Shown: positions 27,083 through 35,683 of the stretch, piece after piece
Layout: each line of letters starts with the position of its first letter
How positions within the stretch are numbered: the first letter of the stretch is position 1
NCBI RefSeq assembly: GCF_017589465.1
Contig: NZ_JAELYA010000007.1
Span: 273,431-337,430, forward strand
Direction of reading: 5' to 3'
From: Pseudomonas schmalbachii
GTDB taxonomy: Bacteria > Pseudomonadota > Gammaproteobacteria > Pseudomonadales > Pseudomonadaceae
Length of the DNA stretch: 64,000 nucleotides
The notes under the pieces: generated by a model
What the model saw: only the letters and a program-made list of their open reading frames with translations
What the model was told of the DNA's origin: nothing
The model's database searches: none
Position numbers and translations under genes: made by a program

Positions 27083-28147
27083 ATGCGCAAGTCCCGCCTG
27101 ACCGCCCTGCTGGCCGCCGGCCTCGCCGCTCTCAGCCTCTCCGCCGGCGCCGCGCCGAAGAAGAACTTCGACCTCTGCTGGACCATCTACGCCGGCTGGA
27201 TGCCGTGGGAATACGCCGCCAGCCACGGCATCGTCGACAAGTGGGCGAAGAAGTACGGCATCGAGATCAAGGTCACCCAGCTCAACGACTACATCGAGTC
27301 GATCAACCAGTACACCGCCGGCCAGTTCGACGGCTGCGCCATGACCAACATGGATGCCCTGACCATCCCCGCCGCCGGTGGCGTGGATTCCACCGCGCTG
27401 ATCATCGGCGACTTCTCCAACGGTAACGACGGCCTGGTGATCAAGGGCGAAGGCAAGACCCTCGCCGACCTCAAGGGCATGCCGATCAACCTGGTCGAGC
27501 TATCCGTCTCCCACTACTTCCTCGCCCGCGCCCTGGAAAAGGCCGGCATGAGCGAGAAGGACGTGAAGGTGGTGAACACCTCCGACGCCGACGTCGCCGC
27601 CGCCTACGACACCAATGACGTGCAGGCCGTCGCCACCTGGAACCCGATGCTCGCGGAAATCACCGCCAAGCCCGGTGCCACCCAGGTGTTCGACTCCAGC
27701 CAGATCCCCGGCGAGATCATGGACATGATGGTGGTGAACTCGCAGACCCTGAAGGACAACCCGGCCCTCGGCAAGGCGCTGACCGGTGCCTGGTTCGAAA
27801 CCCTGGCGCTGATGAGCGGCGACAGCGCCGAAGGCAAGGCTGCGCTGGAACACATGGCCAAGACCTCCGGCACCGACCTCGCCGGCTACCAGGCGCAACT
27901 GGCCACCACCAAGCTGTTCTACACGCCGCAGGAAGCACTGGCCTTCGCCACCGATCCGCAACTGCCGAAGATGATGGAGATGGTCGCGCAGTTCTCCTTC
28001 GAACACGGCCTGCTCGGCGAAGGTGCACAGGATGCCGGCGCGGTCGGCATGAGCTTCGCCAACGGCCTCGCCAGCGGCGACCAGGGCAACCTCAAGCTGC
28101 GCTTCGATCCGACCTACGTGCAGATGGCGGCCGAAGGGAAGCTGTAA
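27083..28147 (+). CDS. ABC transporter substrate-binding protein, guanidine operon
   Basis: 354-aa periplasmic receptor of the nitrate/taurine-type (NMT1-like) group always found with urea-carboxylase-family operons. The signal peptide ends at about residue 24 (SLSAGAAPKK). CWTIYAGWMPWEYAASHGI and FDGCAMTNMDALTIPAAGGVDSTAL are typical. Probably binds guanidinium, because the operon is led by a guanidine-I riboswitch; older annotation would say urea. The start at 27083 follows GGAG at 27071. Confidence 0.85.
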   Translation: MRKSRLTALLAAGLAALSLSAGAAPKKNFDLCWTIYAGWMPWEYAASHGIVDKWAKKYGIEIKVTQLNDYIESINQYTAGQFDGCAMTNMDALTIPAAGGVDSTALIIGDFSNGNDGLVIKGEGKTLADLKGMPINLVELSVSHYFLARALEKAGMSEKDVKVVNTSDADVAAAYDTNDVQAVATWNPMLAEITAKPGATQVFDSSQIPGEIMDMMVVNSQTLKDNPALGKALTGAWFETLALMSGDSAEGKAALEHMAKTSGTDLAGYQAQLATTKLFYTPQEALAFATDPQLPKMMEMVAQFSFEHGLLGEGAQDAGAVGMSFANGLASGDQGNLKLRFDPTYVQMAAEGKL

Positions 28148-28153
28148 CCGACC

Positions 28154-28206
28154 GTAGGGCGGGTGCAACCCGCCACGTGCCCCAAGGCGGGTTTCACCCG
28201 CCCTAC
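28154..28206. repeat. GTAGGGCGGGTGCAACCCGCC...CCCTAC element
   Basis: Inside the guanidine operon between the binding-protein and permease genes; same family as 25200-25261. Confidence 0.9.
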
Positions 28207-28224
28207 GACTTTGACCGGCTTTTC

Positions 28225-28312
28225 GTAGGAGCCAGCTTGCTGGCGATCACCGACCCCACCGGCCACGCCGATGCCGAATGAACCCGCGGATCGCCAGCAA
28301 GCTGGCTCCTAC
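28225..28312. repeat. GTAGGAGCCAGCTTGCTGGC...CTCCTAC element
   Basis: 88-bp element with 24-bp arms in perfect or near-perfect inverted orientation (GTAGGAGCCAGCTTGC... and complement). The permease ribosome binding site AAGG starts at the very next base, so the hairpin lies immediately 5' of a translation start. Confidence 0.9.
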
Positions 28313-28324
28313 AAGGTAAGGACT

Positions 28325-29140
28325 ATGCGCCTGATCAACCGCAACCCCGACCGCAGCAGCCGCCTGTTCCTCGTGCTGCTGCCCTTCGCCCTGCTGCTGT
28401 TCGCCTACTTCAGCGGCTCGGCCAGCCGGCTGGCGGAGAACCCCAACGACAAGCTGCTGCCCAGCGCCGTGCAGATGGCCGATGCGGTGAACCGCCTGGC
28501 CTTCAGCGAAGACAAGCGCAGCGGCGACGTGCTGTTCTGGAAGGACAGCGCCTCCAGCCTGACCCGCCTGGGCCTCGGCCTCGGCATAGCCGCCCTGCTC
28601 GGCCTGGTGCTGGGCATCGCCGCGGGCAGCGTGCCGCTGTTCGGCGCGCCGCTGTCGCCGCTGCTGGCGGTGCTGTCGATGATTCCGCCGCTGGCGATCC
28701 TGCCGATCCTGTTCATCGTGTTCGGTCTTGGCGAGCTGTCCAAGGTGGTGCTGATCGTCATCGGCATCACGCCCTGCATCGCCCGCGACATCGAGCAGCG
28801 CGCCCGGGAAATCCCCCGCGAGCTGCTGATCAAGGCACAGACCCTCGGCGCCAACACCTGGACGCTGATCCTCCGCGTGGTGCTGCCGCAACTGCTGCCG
28901 CGCCTGCTGATCTCGCTGCGACTGATGCTCGGCTCGGCCTGGCTCTACCTGATCGCCGCCGAGGCCATCGCCTCCACCAACGGCCTCGGCTACCGCATCT
29001 TCCTCGTGCGCCGCTACCTGGCGATGGACGTGATCCTCCCCTACGTGGTGTGGATCACCCTGCTCGCCTGGCTGCTCGACTACGGCCTGCGCCTGCTCAC
29101 CCGCAAGGCGTTCCCCTGGTACGAAGGAGGCAAGGCATGA
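28325..29140 (+). CDS. ABC transporter permease, guanidine operon
   Basis: 271 aa, six predicted helices, SsuC/NrtB-type permease. The EAA loop is visible in AREIPRELLIKAQTLGANTWTLILRVVLPQLLPRLLISLR. Partner of the binding protein and ATPase, importing the guanidinium ligand. The start at 28325 (MRLINRNPDRS) follows AAGG; its TGA overlaps the ATPase start (ATGA). Confidence 0.88.
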   Translation: MRLINRNPDRSSRLFLVLLPFALLLFAYFSGSASRLAENPNDKLLPSAVQMADAVNRLAFSEDKRSGDVLFWKDSASSLTRLGLGLGIAALLGLVLGIAAGSVPLFGAPLSPLLAVLSMIPPLAILPILFIVFGLGELSKVVLIVIGITPCIARDIEQRAREIPRELLIKAQTLGANTWTLILRVVLPQLLPRLLISLRLMLGSAWLYLIAAEAIASTNGLGYRIFLVRRYLAMDVILPYVVWITLLAWLLDYGLRLLTRKAFPWYEGGKA

Positions 29141-29937
29141 GCTTCATCGACGTGAAGAATGTCTGGCAGCAATACGACGACAACGTGATTCTCGAACGCC
29201 TGAATCTGCAAGTTGAGGAAGGCGAGTTCTGCACCCTGGTCGGCGCCTCCGGCTGCGGCAAGTCCACCTTCCTGCGCATGCTGCTGGGACAGGAACGTCC
29301 GAGCCGCGGCGAAATCCTCCTCGACGGCCAGCCGCTGCCCGGCGAACCGGACCCGAGCCGGGGCGTGGTATTCCAGCGCTACTCGGTGTTCCCGCACCTG
29401 TCGGTGCTGGACAACGTCGCCCTCGGCCTGGAACTGCCGCGCTCGACGCTGCTCGGCCGGCTGTTCGGCACAGCCAAGCGCGAGGCCCGCGAGCAGGCTG
29501 CCGAGCTGCTGAACAAGGTCGGCCTCGGCCATGCGCTCGATCGCTATCCGTCAGCGCTCTCCGGCGGCATGCAGCAGCGCCTCGCCATCGCCCAGGCACT
29601 GGTGATGAAACCCCGTGTGCTGCTGCTCGACGAGCCCTTCGGCGCCCTCGATCCGGGCATCCGCAAGGACATGCACGAACTGCTGCTGGCCCTGTGGCGG
29701 GAAACCCGCCTCACCGTATTCATGGTCACCCACGACCTCTCCGAAGGCTTCAGCCTGGGCACCCGCCTGCTGGTCTTCGACAAGGTCCGCCACGACCCGC
29801 ACGCGCCGAACGCCTACGGCGCGCGCATCACCTACGACATCCCGCTGAACGCCGACCGCCTGGCCGCCCGCGCCGCCTTCGAAGCGCTGCCGCAACGCAT
29901 CGTCAGTCCGCCGCCGGTGCTCACGCCCGCCTATTGA
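29137..29937 (+). CDS. ABC transporter ATP-binding protein, guanidine operon
   Basis: 266-aa ATPase. Walker A is GASGCGKST, the Q loop VFQRYSVFPHL, the ABC signature LSGGMQQRLAIAQAL, Walker B VLLLDEPFGALDP and the H loop VTHDLSEG. The C-terminal about 40 residues are an extension beyond the core. Overlaps the permease by four bases, so the two are translated together. Confidence 0.93.
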   Translation: MSFIDVKNVWQQYDDNVILERLNLQVEEGEFCTLVGASGCGKSTFLRMLLGQERPSRGEILLDGQPLPGEPDPSRGVVFQRYSVFPHLSVLDNVALGLELPRSTLLGRLFGTAKREAREQAAELLNKVGLGHALDRYPSALSGGMQQRLAIAQALVMKPRVLLLDEPFGALDPGIRKDMHELLLALWRETRLTVFMVTHDLSEGFSLGTRLLVFDKVRHDPHAPNAYGARITYDIPLNADRLAARAAFEALPQRIVSPPPVLTPAY

Positions 29938-29949
29938 AAGGAGATCGAC

Positions 29950-30678
29950 ATGACTGCCTCCCTTGCCCTGCGCCCAACGCTCTACGAGGAAACCGTCCCC
30001 GGCGGCGGCCACACCTCCTTCGTCCTCAAGCGCGGCCAGCTGCTGCGCCTGACCGACATCGAGGGCGGCGGCAACGCCAGCGTCCTGCTGTTCAACGCCG
30101 CCGAGAAGAGCGAGCGCCTGAACCTGCCGGACAGCCTGAAATGCCAGCACACCGCCAAGCTCACCAGCGGCCACTGCCTGTACTCCGACATGGGCCGCGT
30201 GCTGGCCGCCATCACCGCCGACACCTGCGGCTGGCACGACAGCTTCGGCGGCGTGCTGAACGCCGAAGAGGTGCTGGAGAAGTACGGCCAGGGCCGCTAC
30301 CAGGAACTGCGCAACGGCTACTTCCGCAACGGCGTGGACAACCTGCTGGTGGAAATGGGCAAGTGGGACATGCGCCTGCAGGACCTGCTGATGTGCCTGA
30401 ACCTGTTCAGCCGCGTGGACGTGGACAACGACGGCTGCTTCCACTTCGCCCCGGGTAATTCCAAGGCTGGCGACTACGTCGAACTGTACGCACCGATGGA
30501 CGCCCTGGTGGTGCTCACCGCCCTGCAGCACCCGCTGGACCCGAACCCGCAGTACGCGCCGAAGCCCATCGGCCTGTCCTGGCACAAGGTCGACAGCGAC
30601 GGCATCAGCGTGCTCTGCCGCACCTCGCGCCCGGAGAACGGCCGCGGCTTCCACAACACCGAACGCCTGTACGTCTGA
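29950..30678 (+). CDS. Carboxyguanidine deiminase subunit (urea carboxylase-associated protein, larger)
   Basis: 242 aa, DUF1989 / urea carboxylase-associated family. These proteins, long annotated as urea-metabolism helpers, have been shown to be subunits of carboxyguanidine deiminase (CgdAB), converting carboxyguanidine to allophanate and ammonia. The conserved metal/active-site block [20 protein letters not shown] is present, followed by SFGG. By length it is probably the type-2 member. Twelve bp after the ATPase, with GAAAGGAG before the start. Confidence 0.85.
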   Translation: MTASLALRPTLYEETVPGGGHTSFVLKRGQLLRLTDIEGGGNASVLLFNAAEKSERLNLPDSLKCQHTAKLTSGHCLYSDMGRVLAAITADTCGWHDSFGGVLNAEEVLEKYGQGRYQELRNGYFRNGVDNLLVEMGKWDMRLQDLLMCLNLFSRVDVDNDGCFHFAPGNSKAGDYVELYAPMDALVVLTALQHPLDPNPQYAPKPIGLSWHKVDSDGISVLCRTSRPENGRGFHNTERLYV

Positions 30679-30688
30679 GGAGCGCGAG

Positions 30689-31324
30689 ATGACCATCGTC
30701 CACAGCGAAAAACACCCCGAAGCCGCCGTCTCGCGTACCTTCATCCCGGCCGGCGAACCGAGCCTTACCGAACTCAAGGCCGGCCAGACCCTGCGCATCC
30801 TCGACCTGGAAGGCAACCAGGCCGTCGACACCCTGTTCTACAGCGCCGCCAACCCGCGCGAGCGCTACGACGTGCAGCGCACCCTGCGCAAACAGGGCCG
30901 CGTCTACCTGAGCACCGGCAGCGTGCTGTATTCCAACCTCGGCAACCCGATGCTGAGCATCGTCGCCGACACCTGCGGCCGCCACGACACCCTCGGCGGC
31001 GCCTGCGCCCAGGAAAGCAACACCGTGCGCTACGCGCTGGACAAGCGCTACATGCACAGCTGCCGCGACAACTTCCTGCGCGCCTGCCTGCACGACGGCC
31101 GCCTGAGCAAGGCGGATATCGGCCACAACATCAACTTCTTCATGAACGTGCCGGTCACCGCCGAAGGCGGGCTGACCTTCGAGGACGGCATCTCCGGCGC
31201 CGGCAAGTACGTCGAACTGGTCGCGCACATGGACGTCATCGTGCTGATCTCCAACTGCCCGCAGCTGAACAACCCATGCAACGCCTACAACCCGACCCCT
31301 GCGGAGCTTCTGGTATGGAATTGA
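30689..31324 (+). CDS. Carboxyguanidine deiminase subunit (urea carboxylase-associated protein, smaller)
   Basis: 211-aa second DUF1989 protein, paralogous to the gene before it. The conserved block [31 protein letters not shown] matches the equivalent one in its partner. It ends [11 protein letters not shown], typical for the smaller (type-1) member. It works with the previous protein as a heteromeric deiminase. A repeat-filled gap of 286 bp separates it from the carboxylase. Confidence 0.85.
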   Translation: MTIVHSEKHPEAAVSRTFIPAGEPSLTELKAGQTLRILDLEGNQAVDTLFYSAANPRERYDVQRTLRKQGRVYLSTGSVLYSNLGNPMLSIVADTCGRHDTLGGACAQESNTVRYALDKRYMHSCRDNFLRACLHDGRLSKADIGHNINFFMNVPVTAEGGLTFEDGISGAGKYVELVAHMDVIVLISNCPQLNNPCNAYNPTPAELLVWN

Positions 31325-31329
31325 GACCC

Positions 31330-31388
31330 GTAGGGCGGGTGCAACCCGCCAATCATGCGAGCCCGGTGGCGGGTTGCACCCGCCCTAC
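31330..31388. repeat. GTAGGGCGGGTGCAACCCGCC...CCCTAC element
   Basis: Third copy of this family, in the gap between the deiminase and carboxylase genes. Confidence 0.9.
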
Positions 31389-31440
31389 GACGTTCCGCCA
31401 ATGGCTCTTCCTGATCTGCCAGAGCCGATCGGGGCAATGC

Positions 31441-31522
31441 GTAGGTTGGCGCTGAGCGCAGCGAAGCCCAACGGTGCCACGCCGGACAGATGTTGGGCTT
31501 CGCAAGCTCAGCGCCAACCTAC
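31441..31522. repeat. GTAGGTTGG...CCAACCTAC element
   Basis: 82-bp copy of the commonest family, 89 bp before the carboxylase start. Confidence 0.9.
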
Positions 31523-31610
31523 GAAGCGCCGGACACGATTTCCTCCACGGACGACCGTGGTGCAGACCGAATAGCGGCGGGACGGCCCGCCACTGCATGG
31601 GGCAATCTCC

Positions 31611-34600
31611 ATGTTTGAAAAACTCCTGATCGCCAACCGCGGCGCCATCGCCTGCCGCATCCTGCGTACTCTTCATGAATTGCGCGTAGGCGGCGTCGCC
31701 GTCTACTCCGAAGCCGACGCCGCCAGCCTGCACATCCAGCAGGCCGACGAAGCCTTCAGCCTCGGCGAAGGCCCCACCGCCAGCACTTATCTGGTGGTCG
31801 ACAAGATTCTCGCCGCCGCCCGCGAAAGCGGCGCCACCGCGATCCACCCTGGCTACGGCTTCCTCTCAGAGAACGCCGCCTTCGCCGAGGCCTGCGAAGC
31901 CGCCGGTATCGCCTTCGTCGGCCCGACGCCGGAGCAGCTGCGCGTATTCGGCCTCAAGCACACCGCCCGCGCCCTCGCCAAACAGCACGGCGTACCGATG
32001 CTGGAAGGCACCGAACTGCTGGAAAACCTCGACGCGGCACTCAAGGCCGGTGAGCAGGTCGGCTACCCGGTGATGCTGAAAAGCACTGCCGGCGGTGGCG
32101 GCATCGGCATGCGCGTGTGCCGTTCGGCGGCGGAGCTGAGCGATGCCTTCGAAGCGGTGAAGCGCCTAGGGCAGAACAACTTCAGCGATGCCGGCGTGTT
32201 CATCGAGAAGTACATCCAGCGCGCCCGCCATCTGGAAGTGCAGGTGTTCGGCGACGGCCGTGGCGAGGTGATCGCCCTCGGCGTGCGCGACTGCTCGGTG
32301 CAGCGGCGCAACCAGAAGGTGCTGGAGGAAACCCCGGCACCGAACCTGCCGGCCGGCATGGCCGAAGAACTCTGCGCGGCGGCGATCAAGCTGGCGAAGG
32401 CGGTCAGCTACCGCAGCGCCGGCACCGTCGAGTTCGTCTACGACAGCGAGGCCGAGCGCTTCTACTTCCTCGAAGTGAACACCCGCCTGCAGGTCGAGCA
32501 TGGCGTTACCGAACAGGTGTGGGGCGTCGACCTGGTGCGCTGGATGATCGAACTGGCCGCCGGCGACCTGCCGCCGCTGGCCGAACTGGCAGCCAACCTG
32601 AAACCCGCTGGCCATGCGATCCAGGCGCGCCTCTACGCGGAAGACCCGGGCCGCGACTTCCAGCCCTGCCCCGGCCTGCTCACCGCCGTGCAATTCCCGC
32701 CTGCCGATGGCAAGGCGCTGCGCATCGACACCTGGGTCGAGGCCGGCTGCGAGATTCCGCCGTTCTTCGATCCGATGATCGCCAAGCTGATCGCCTGGGC
32801 GCCGACCCGCAGCGACGCCAGTGCGGCGCTGGACAAGGCGCTGGCCGACAGCCTGCTCTACGGCGTGGAATGCAACCGCGACTACCTGCGGCAGATTCTC
32901 GCCGATGCGCCCTTCGCCAGCGGTTCGCCCTGGACCCGCTGCCTGGAGAACCTGCGCTACCACGCGACGACTTTCGAGGTGCTGTCCGCCGGCACCCAGA
33001 CCACGGTGCAGGACTATCCCGGACGCCTCGGTTACTGGGCGGTGGGCGTGCCGCCGTCGGGTCCGATGGATGATCGCGCGCTGCGCCTGGGCAATCGCCT
33101 GCTGGGCAACGAGGAAGGCGCCGCCGCGCTGGAAATCACCATGAGCGGCCCGACCCTGCGTTTCAACACCGATGCCGTGGTGGCCGTGACCGGCGCGCCG
33201 ATTCCGTTGAGCCTGGATGGGGTCGCGCAGCCGATGAATGCCGCGCTGTTCGTCCCGGCCGGCTCCACCCTGAGCCTGGGCACAATCGCCGGCGCCGGCG
33301 CGCGCAGCTACCTGTGCCTGCGCGGCGGCATCCAGCTGCCGGACTATCTGGGCAGCAAGAGCACCTTCACCCTCGGCCAGTTCGGCGGCCACGGCGGCCG
33401 CGCCCTGCGTGCCGGCGACGTGCTGCATCTGCCGGCGCTGGAGAACGCCAAAGCCGGCGCCAGCCTGCCCGCCGAACTCTGCGAACCGCTGCCGGCGCTG
33501 CGCCGCATCCGCGTGATCTACGGTCCGCATGGCGCGCCGGAATACTTCACCCCGGCGTATATCGAAACCTTCTTCGCCACCGACTGGGAAGTGCACTTCA
33601 ACTCCAGCCGCACCGGCGTGCGCCTGATCGGCCCGAAGCCGGAATGGGTGCGCGACAGCGGCGGCGAGGCGGGCCTGCATCCGTCGAACATCCATGACAA
33701 CCCCTATGCCATCGGCGCGGTGGACTTCACCGGCGACATGCCGGTCATCCTCGGCCCGGACGGCCCGAGCCTGGGCGGCTTCGTCTGCCCGGTGACGGTG
33801 ATCGAGGCGGACCTGTGGCAGTTGGGGCAGTTGAAGGCGGGGGACAAGGTGCGCTTCGAGGCGGTGGATATCGCCACGGCGCGGGAATTGGCGAAGGGGC
33901 GGAAGTCCGAGCTGGACCTAACACCCTCACCCCCCGCCCTCTCCCAGAGGGAGAGGGGGCTGTCCGGAGTCGCCGGGGAATACGGAGTTTCCACCTGCAC
34001 CGTAGAGCCCCCTCTCCCTCCGGGAGAGGGTTGGGGTGAGGGCCGCCCAACGCCCATCGTTCTGGACATAGGCCAGGCCGACACCCGCCTGGTCGCCCGC
34101 CTCTCCGGCGACACCCACCTGCTGCTGGAAATCGGCCAGCCGGAGCTGGACCTGGTCCTGCGCTTCCGCGCCCATGCCCTGATGCAGGCGCTGGAAGCAA
34201 AGAACCTCGCCGGCGTGATCGACCTGACGCCGGGCATCCGCTCCCTGCAAGTCCACTACCAGCCGGAAACCCTGCCGCTGCAGACGCTGCTCGATATCGT
34301 CGCCGGCCTCTGGGACGCGGTGTGCGCCGCGAAGGATCTCAAGGTCCCCTCCCGCATCGTCCACCTGCCGCTGTCCTGGGACGATCCGGCCTGCCAGCTG
34401 GCCATCGAGAAGTACATGACCACGGTGCGCAAGGACGCGCCCTGGTGCCCGAGCAACCTGGAGTTCATCCGCCGCATCAACGACCTGCCGAATCTCGACG
34501 AGGTCCACCGCACCGTGTTCGCCGCCAGCTATCTGGTGATGGGCCTGGGCGACGTCTACCTCGGCGCGCCGGTCGCCACGCCGCTGGACCCGCGCCACCG

Positions 34601-35297
34601 GCTGGTCACCACCAAGTACAACCCGGCGCGCACCTGGACGGCGGAGAACTCGGTGGGCATCGGCGGCGCCTACATGTGCGTGTACGGCATGGAAGGTCCC
34701 GGCGGCTACCAGTTCGTCGGCCGCACCCTGCAGATGTGGAATCGCTACCGCGCGGTCGAGGCGTTCGGCGGCAAGCCGTGGCTGCTGCGCTTCTTCGACC
34801 AGATCCGCTTCTACCCGGTAAGCGCCGACGAACTGCTGCGCATCCGCCGCGACTTCCCGCTCGGCCGTTATCCGCTGCGCATCGAGGAAAGCGAGCTGTG
34901 CCTGGCCGACTACCAGGCGTTCCTCACGGAGGAAACGGAAGGCATCGCCGCTTTCCGCAACCAACAGCAGGCCGCGTTCAACGCCGAGCGCGAACGCTGG
35001 GTCACCTCGGGACAGGCGCATTTCGAGAGCGACGACGTGGCCCCGGAACTCGGCGACGACGCTCCGCTCGGCGACGGCCAGCACGCCATCGAAAGCCATA
35101 TCGCCGGGAATCTGTGGCAGGTGCAGGTGGAGGAAGGCGCCAGCGTGAAGGCCGGCGATATCCTGGTGATCCTCGAGTCGATGAAGATGGAAATCCCCCT
35201 CACCGCGCCACGCGACGGGGTGATCCGCGAGGTGCGCGTACAGCCCGGTTCGCCGGTGCGGGCGGGGCAGCGTGTAGTGGTGATGGAAGAAGCCTGA
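31611..35297 (+). CDS. Biotin-dependent guanidine carboxylase (urea carboxylase family) with in-frame repeat insertion
   Basis: 1228 aa. Biotin carboxylase domain at about 1-450 (MFEKLLIANRGAIACRIL; ATP-grasp KSTAGGGGIGMRVC; EVNTRLQVEHGVTEQVWG). Carboxyltransferase A/B half (AHS2/KipA-like) at about 465-765, C/D half (AHS1/KipI-like) at about 815-1030. Biotinyl domain at the C-terminus with Lys1192 in LESMKMEIP. Guanidine-I riboswitch and deiminase neighbours indicate carboxylation of guanidine rather than urea. Residues about 772-811 are encoded by a dispersed repeat element (33924-34042) inserted in frame in the linker between the two carboxyltransferase halves. The start has only a weak GGGG ribosome binding site. 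Confidence 0.85.
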   Translation: MFEKLLIANRGAIACRILRTLHELRVGGVAVYSEADAASLHIQQADEAFSLGEGPTASTYLVVDKILAAARESGATAIHPGYGFLSENAAFAEACEAAGIAFVGPTPEQLRVFGLKHTARALAKQHGVPMLEGTELLENLDAALKAGEQVGYPVMLKSTAGGGGIGMRVCRSAAELSDAFEAVKRLGQNNFSDAGVFIEKYIQRARHLEVQVFGDGRGEVIALGVRDCSVQRRNQKVLEETPAPNLPAGMAEELCAAAIKLAKAVSYRSAGTVEFVYDSEAERFYFLEVNTRLQVEHGVTEQVWGVDLVRWMIELAAGDLPPLAELAANLKPAGHAIQARLYAEDPGRDFQPCPGLLTAVQFPPADGKALRIDTWVEAGCEIPPFFDPMIAKLIAWAPTRSDASAALDKALADSLLYGVECNRDYLRQILADAPFASGSPWTRCLENLRYHATTFEVLSAGTQTTVQDYPGRLGYWAVGVPPSGPMDDRALRLGNRLLGNEEGAAALEITMSGPTLRFNTDAVVAVTGAPIPLSLDGVAQPMNAALFVPAGSTLSLGTIAGAGARSYLCLRGGIQLPDYLGSKSTFTLGQFGGHGGRALRAGDVLHLPALENAKAGASLPAELCEPLPALRRIRVIYGPHGAPEYFTPAYIETFFATDWEVHFNSSRTGVRLIGPKPEWVRDSGGEAGLHPSNIHDNPYAIGAVDFTGDMPVILGPDGPSLGGFVCPVTVIEADLWQLGQLKAGDKVRFEAVDIATARELAKGRKSELDLTPSPPALSQRERGLSGVAGEYGVSTCTVEPPLPPGEGWGEGRPTPIVLDIGQADTRLVARLSGDTHLLLEIGQPELDLVLRFRAHALMQALEAKNLAGVIDLTPGIRSLQVHYQPETLPLQTLLDIVAGLWDAVCAAKDLKVPSRIVHLPLSWDDPACQLAIEKYMTTVRKDAPWCPSNLEFIRRINDLPNLDEVHRTVFAASYLVMGLGDVYLGAPVATPLDPRHRLVTTKYNPARTWTAENSVGIGGAYMCVYGMEGPGGYQFVGRTLQMWNRYRAVEAFGGKPWLLRFFDQIRFYPVSADELLRIRRDFPLGRYPLRIEESELCLADYQAFLTEETEGIAAFRNQQQAAFNAERERWVTSGQAHFESDDVAPELGDDAPLGDGQHAIESHIAGNLWQVQVEEGASVKAGDILVILESMKMEIPLTAPRDGVIREVRVQPGSPVRAGQRVVVMEEA
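33924..34042 (+). repeat. CCCTCACC...GGGTGAGGG element inside the carboxylase gene
   Basis: 119-bp copy of the family also at 17425-17543 and 63698-63815. It is translated in frame as a Pro/Gly-rich stretch (starting TPSPPALSQRERG, ending PPLPPGEGWGEG) with no stop codon. The arms are inverted complements, as in the intergenic copies. Confidence 0.93.
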
Positions 35298-35315
35298 TTC
35301 GCGAGTACCGTGACC

Positions 35316-35393
35316 GTAGGATGGGTTGAGCTTGCGATACCCATCATTCGTGTGGCGAAGGCGATGGGTATCGCTTCGCTCAACCCATCCTAC
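35316..35393. repeat. GTAGGATGGGTTGAG...CTCAACCCATCCTAC element
   Basis: 78-bp element with 15-bp perfect inverted arms; another full copy is at 50710-50783, and half copies are near 9300, 9490 and 17352. Confidence 0.9.
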
Positions 35394-35473
35394 GATCCCA
35401 CGGTCCGAAAGCCCTTGCAGCGAGGCGCAGAGCGCTCCACCCTATGCGCCCCGCGCAATCACCCGCCACCGAC

Positions 35474-35683
35474 ATGAGCGACACCCTCGACCCCACCCGC
35501 TGCCCGCTCTGCGGCCAGAGCAACCGCTGCACCCAGGCCGATCCCGAGCGCCAGGGCGAGTCGTGCTGGTGTTTCGAGGCCCGTGTCGATCCCGCCGCGC
35601 TGGAACGTATTTCACCCGAGCAGCGCAACCGGACCTGCCTGTGCCCGCGCTGCGCCGCCAATCTGCCGCCCGAAAACGACTGA
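35474..35683 (+). CDS. Cysteine-rich CWC-family protein
   Basis: 69 aa. Eight cysteines in pairs and a tryptophan: CPLCGQSNRC, then GESCWCFEA, then TCLCPRCAAN. This is the cysteine-rich CWC pattern, presumably a zinc site. A Met ten codons upstream (35444) is an alternative start; neither has a clear ribosome binding site. The stop overlaps the ATG of the pseudouridine synthase (TGATG), a linkage that suggests a shared role in RNA modification or ribosomes, but this is inference. Confidence 0.78.
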   Translation: MSDTLDPTRCPLCGQSNRCTQADPERQGESCWCFEARVDPAALERISPEQRNRTCLCPRCAANLPPEND

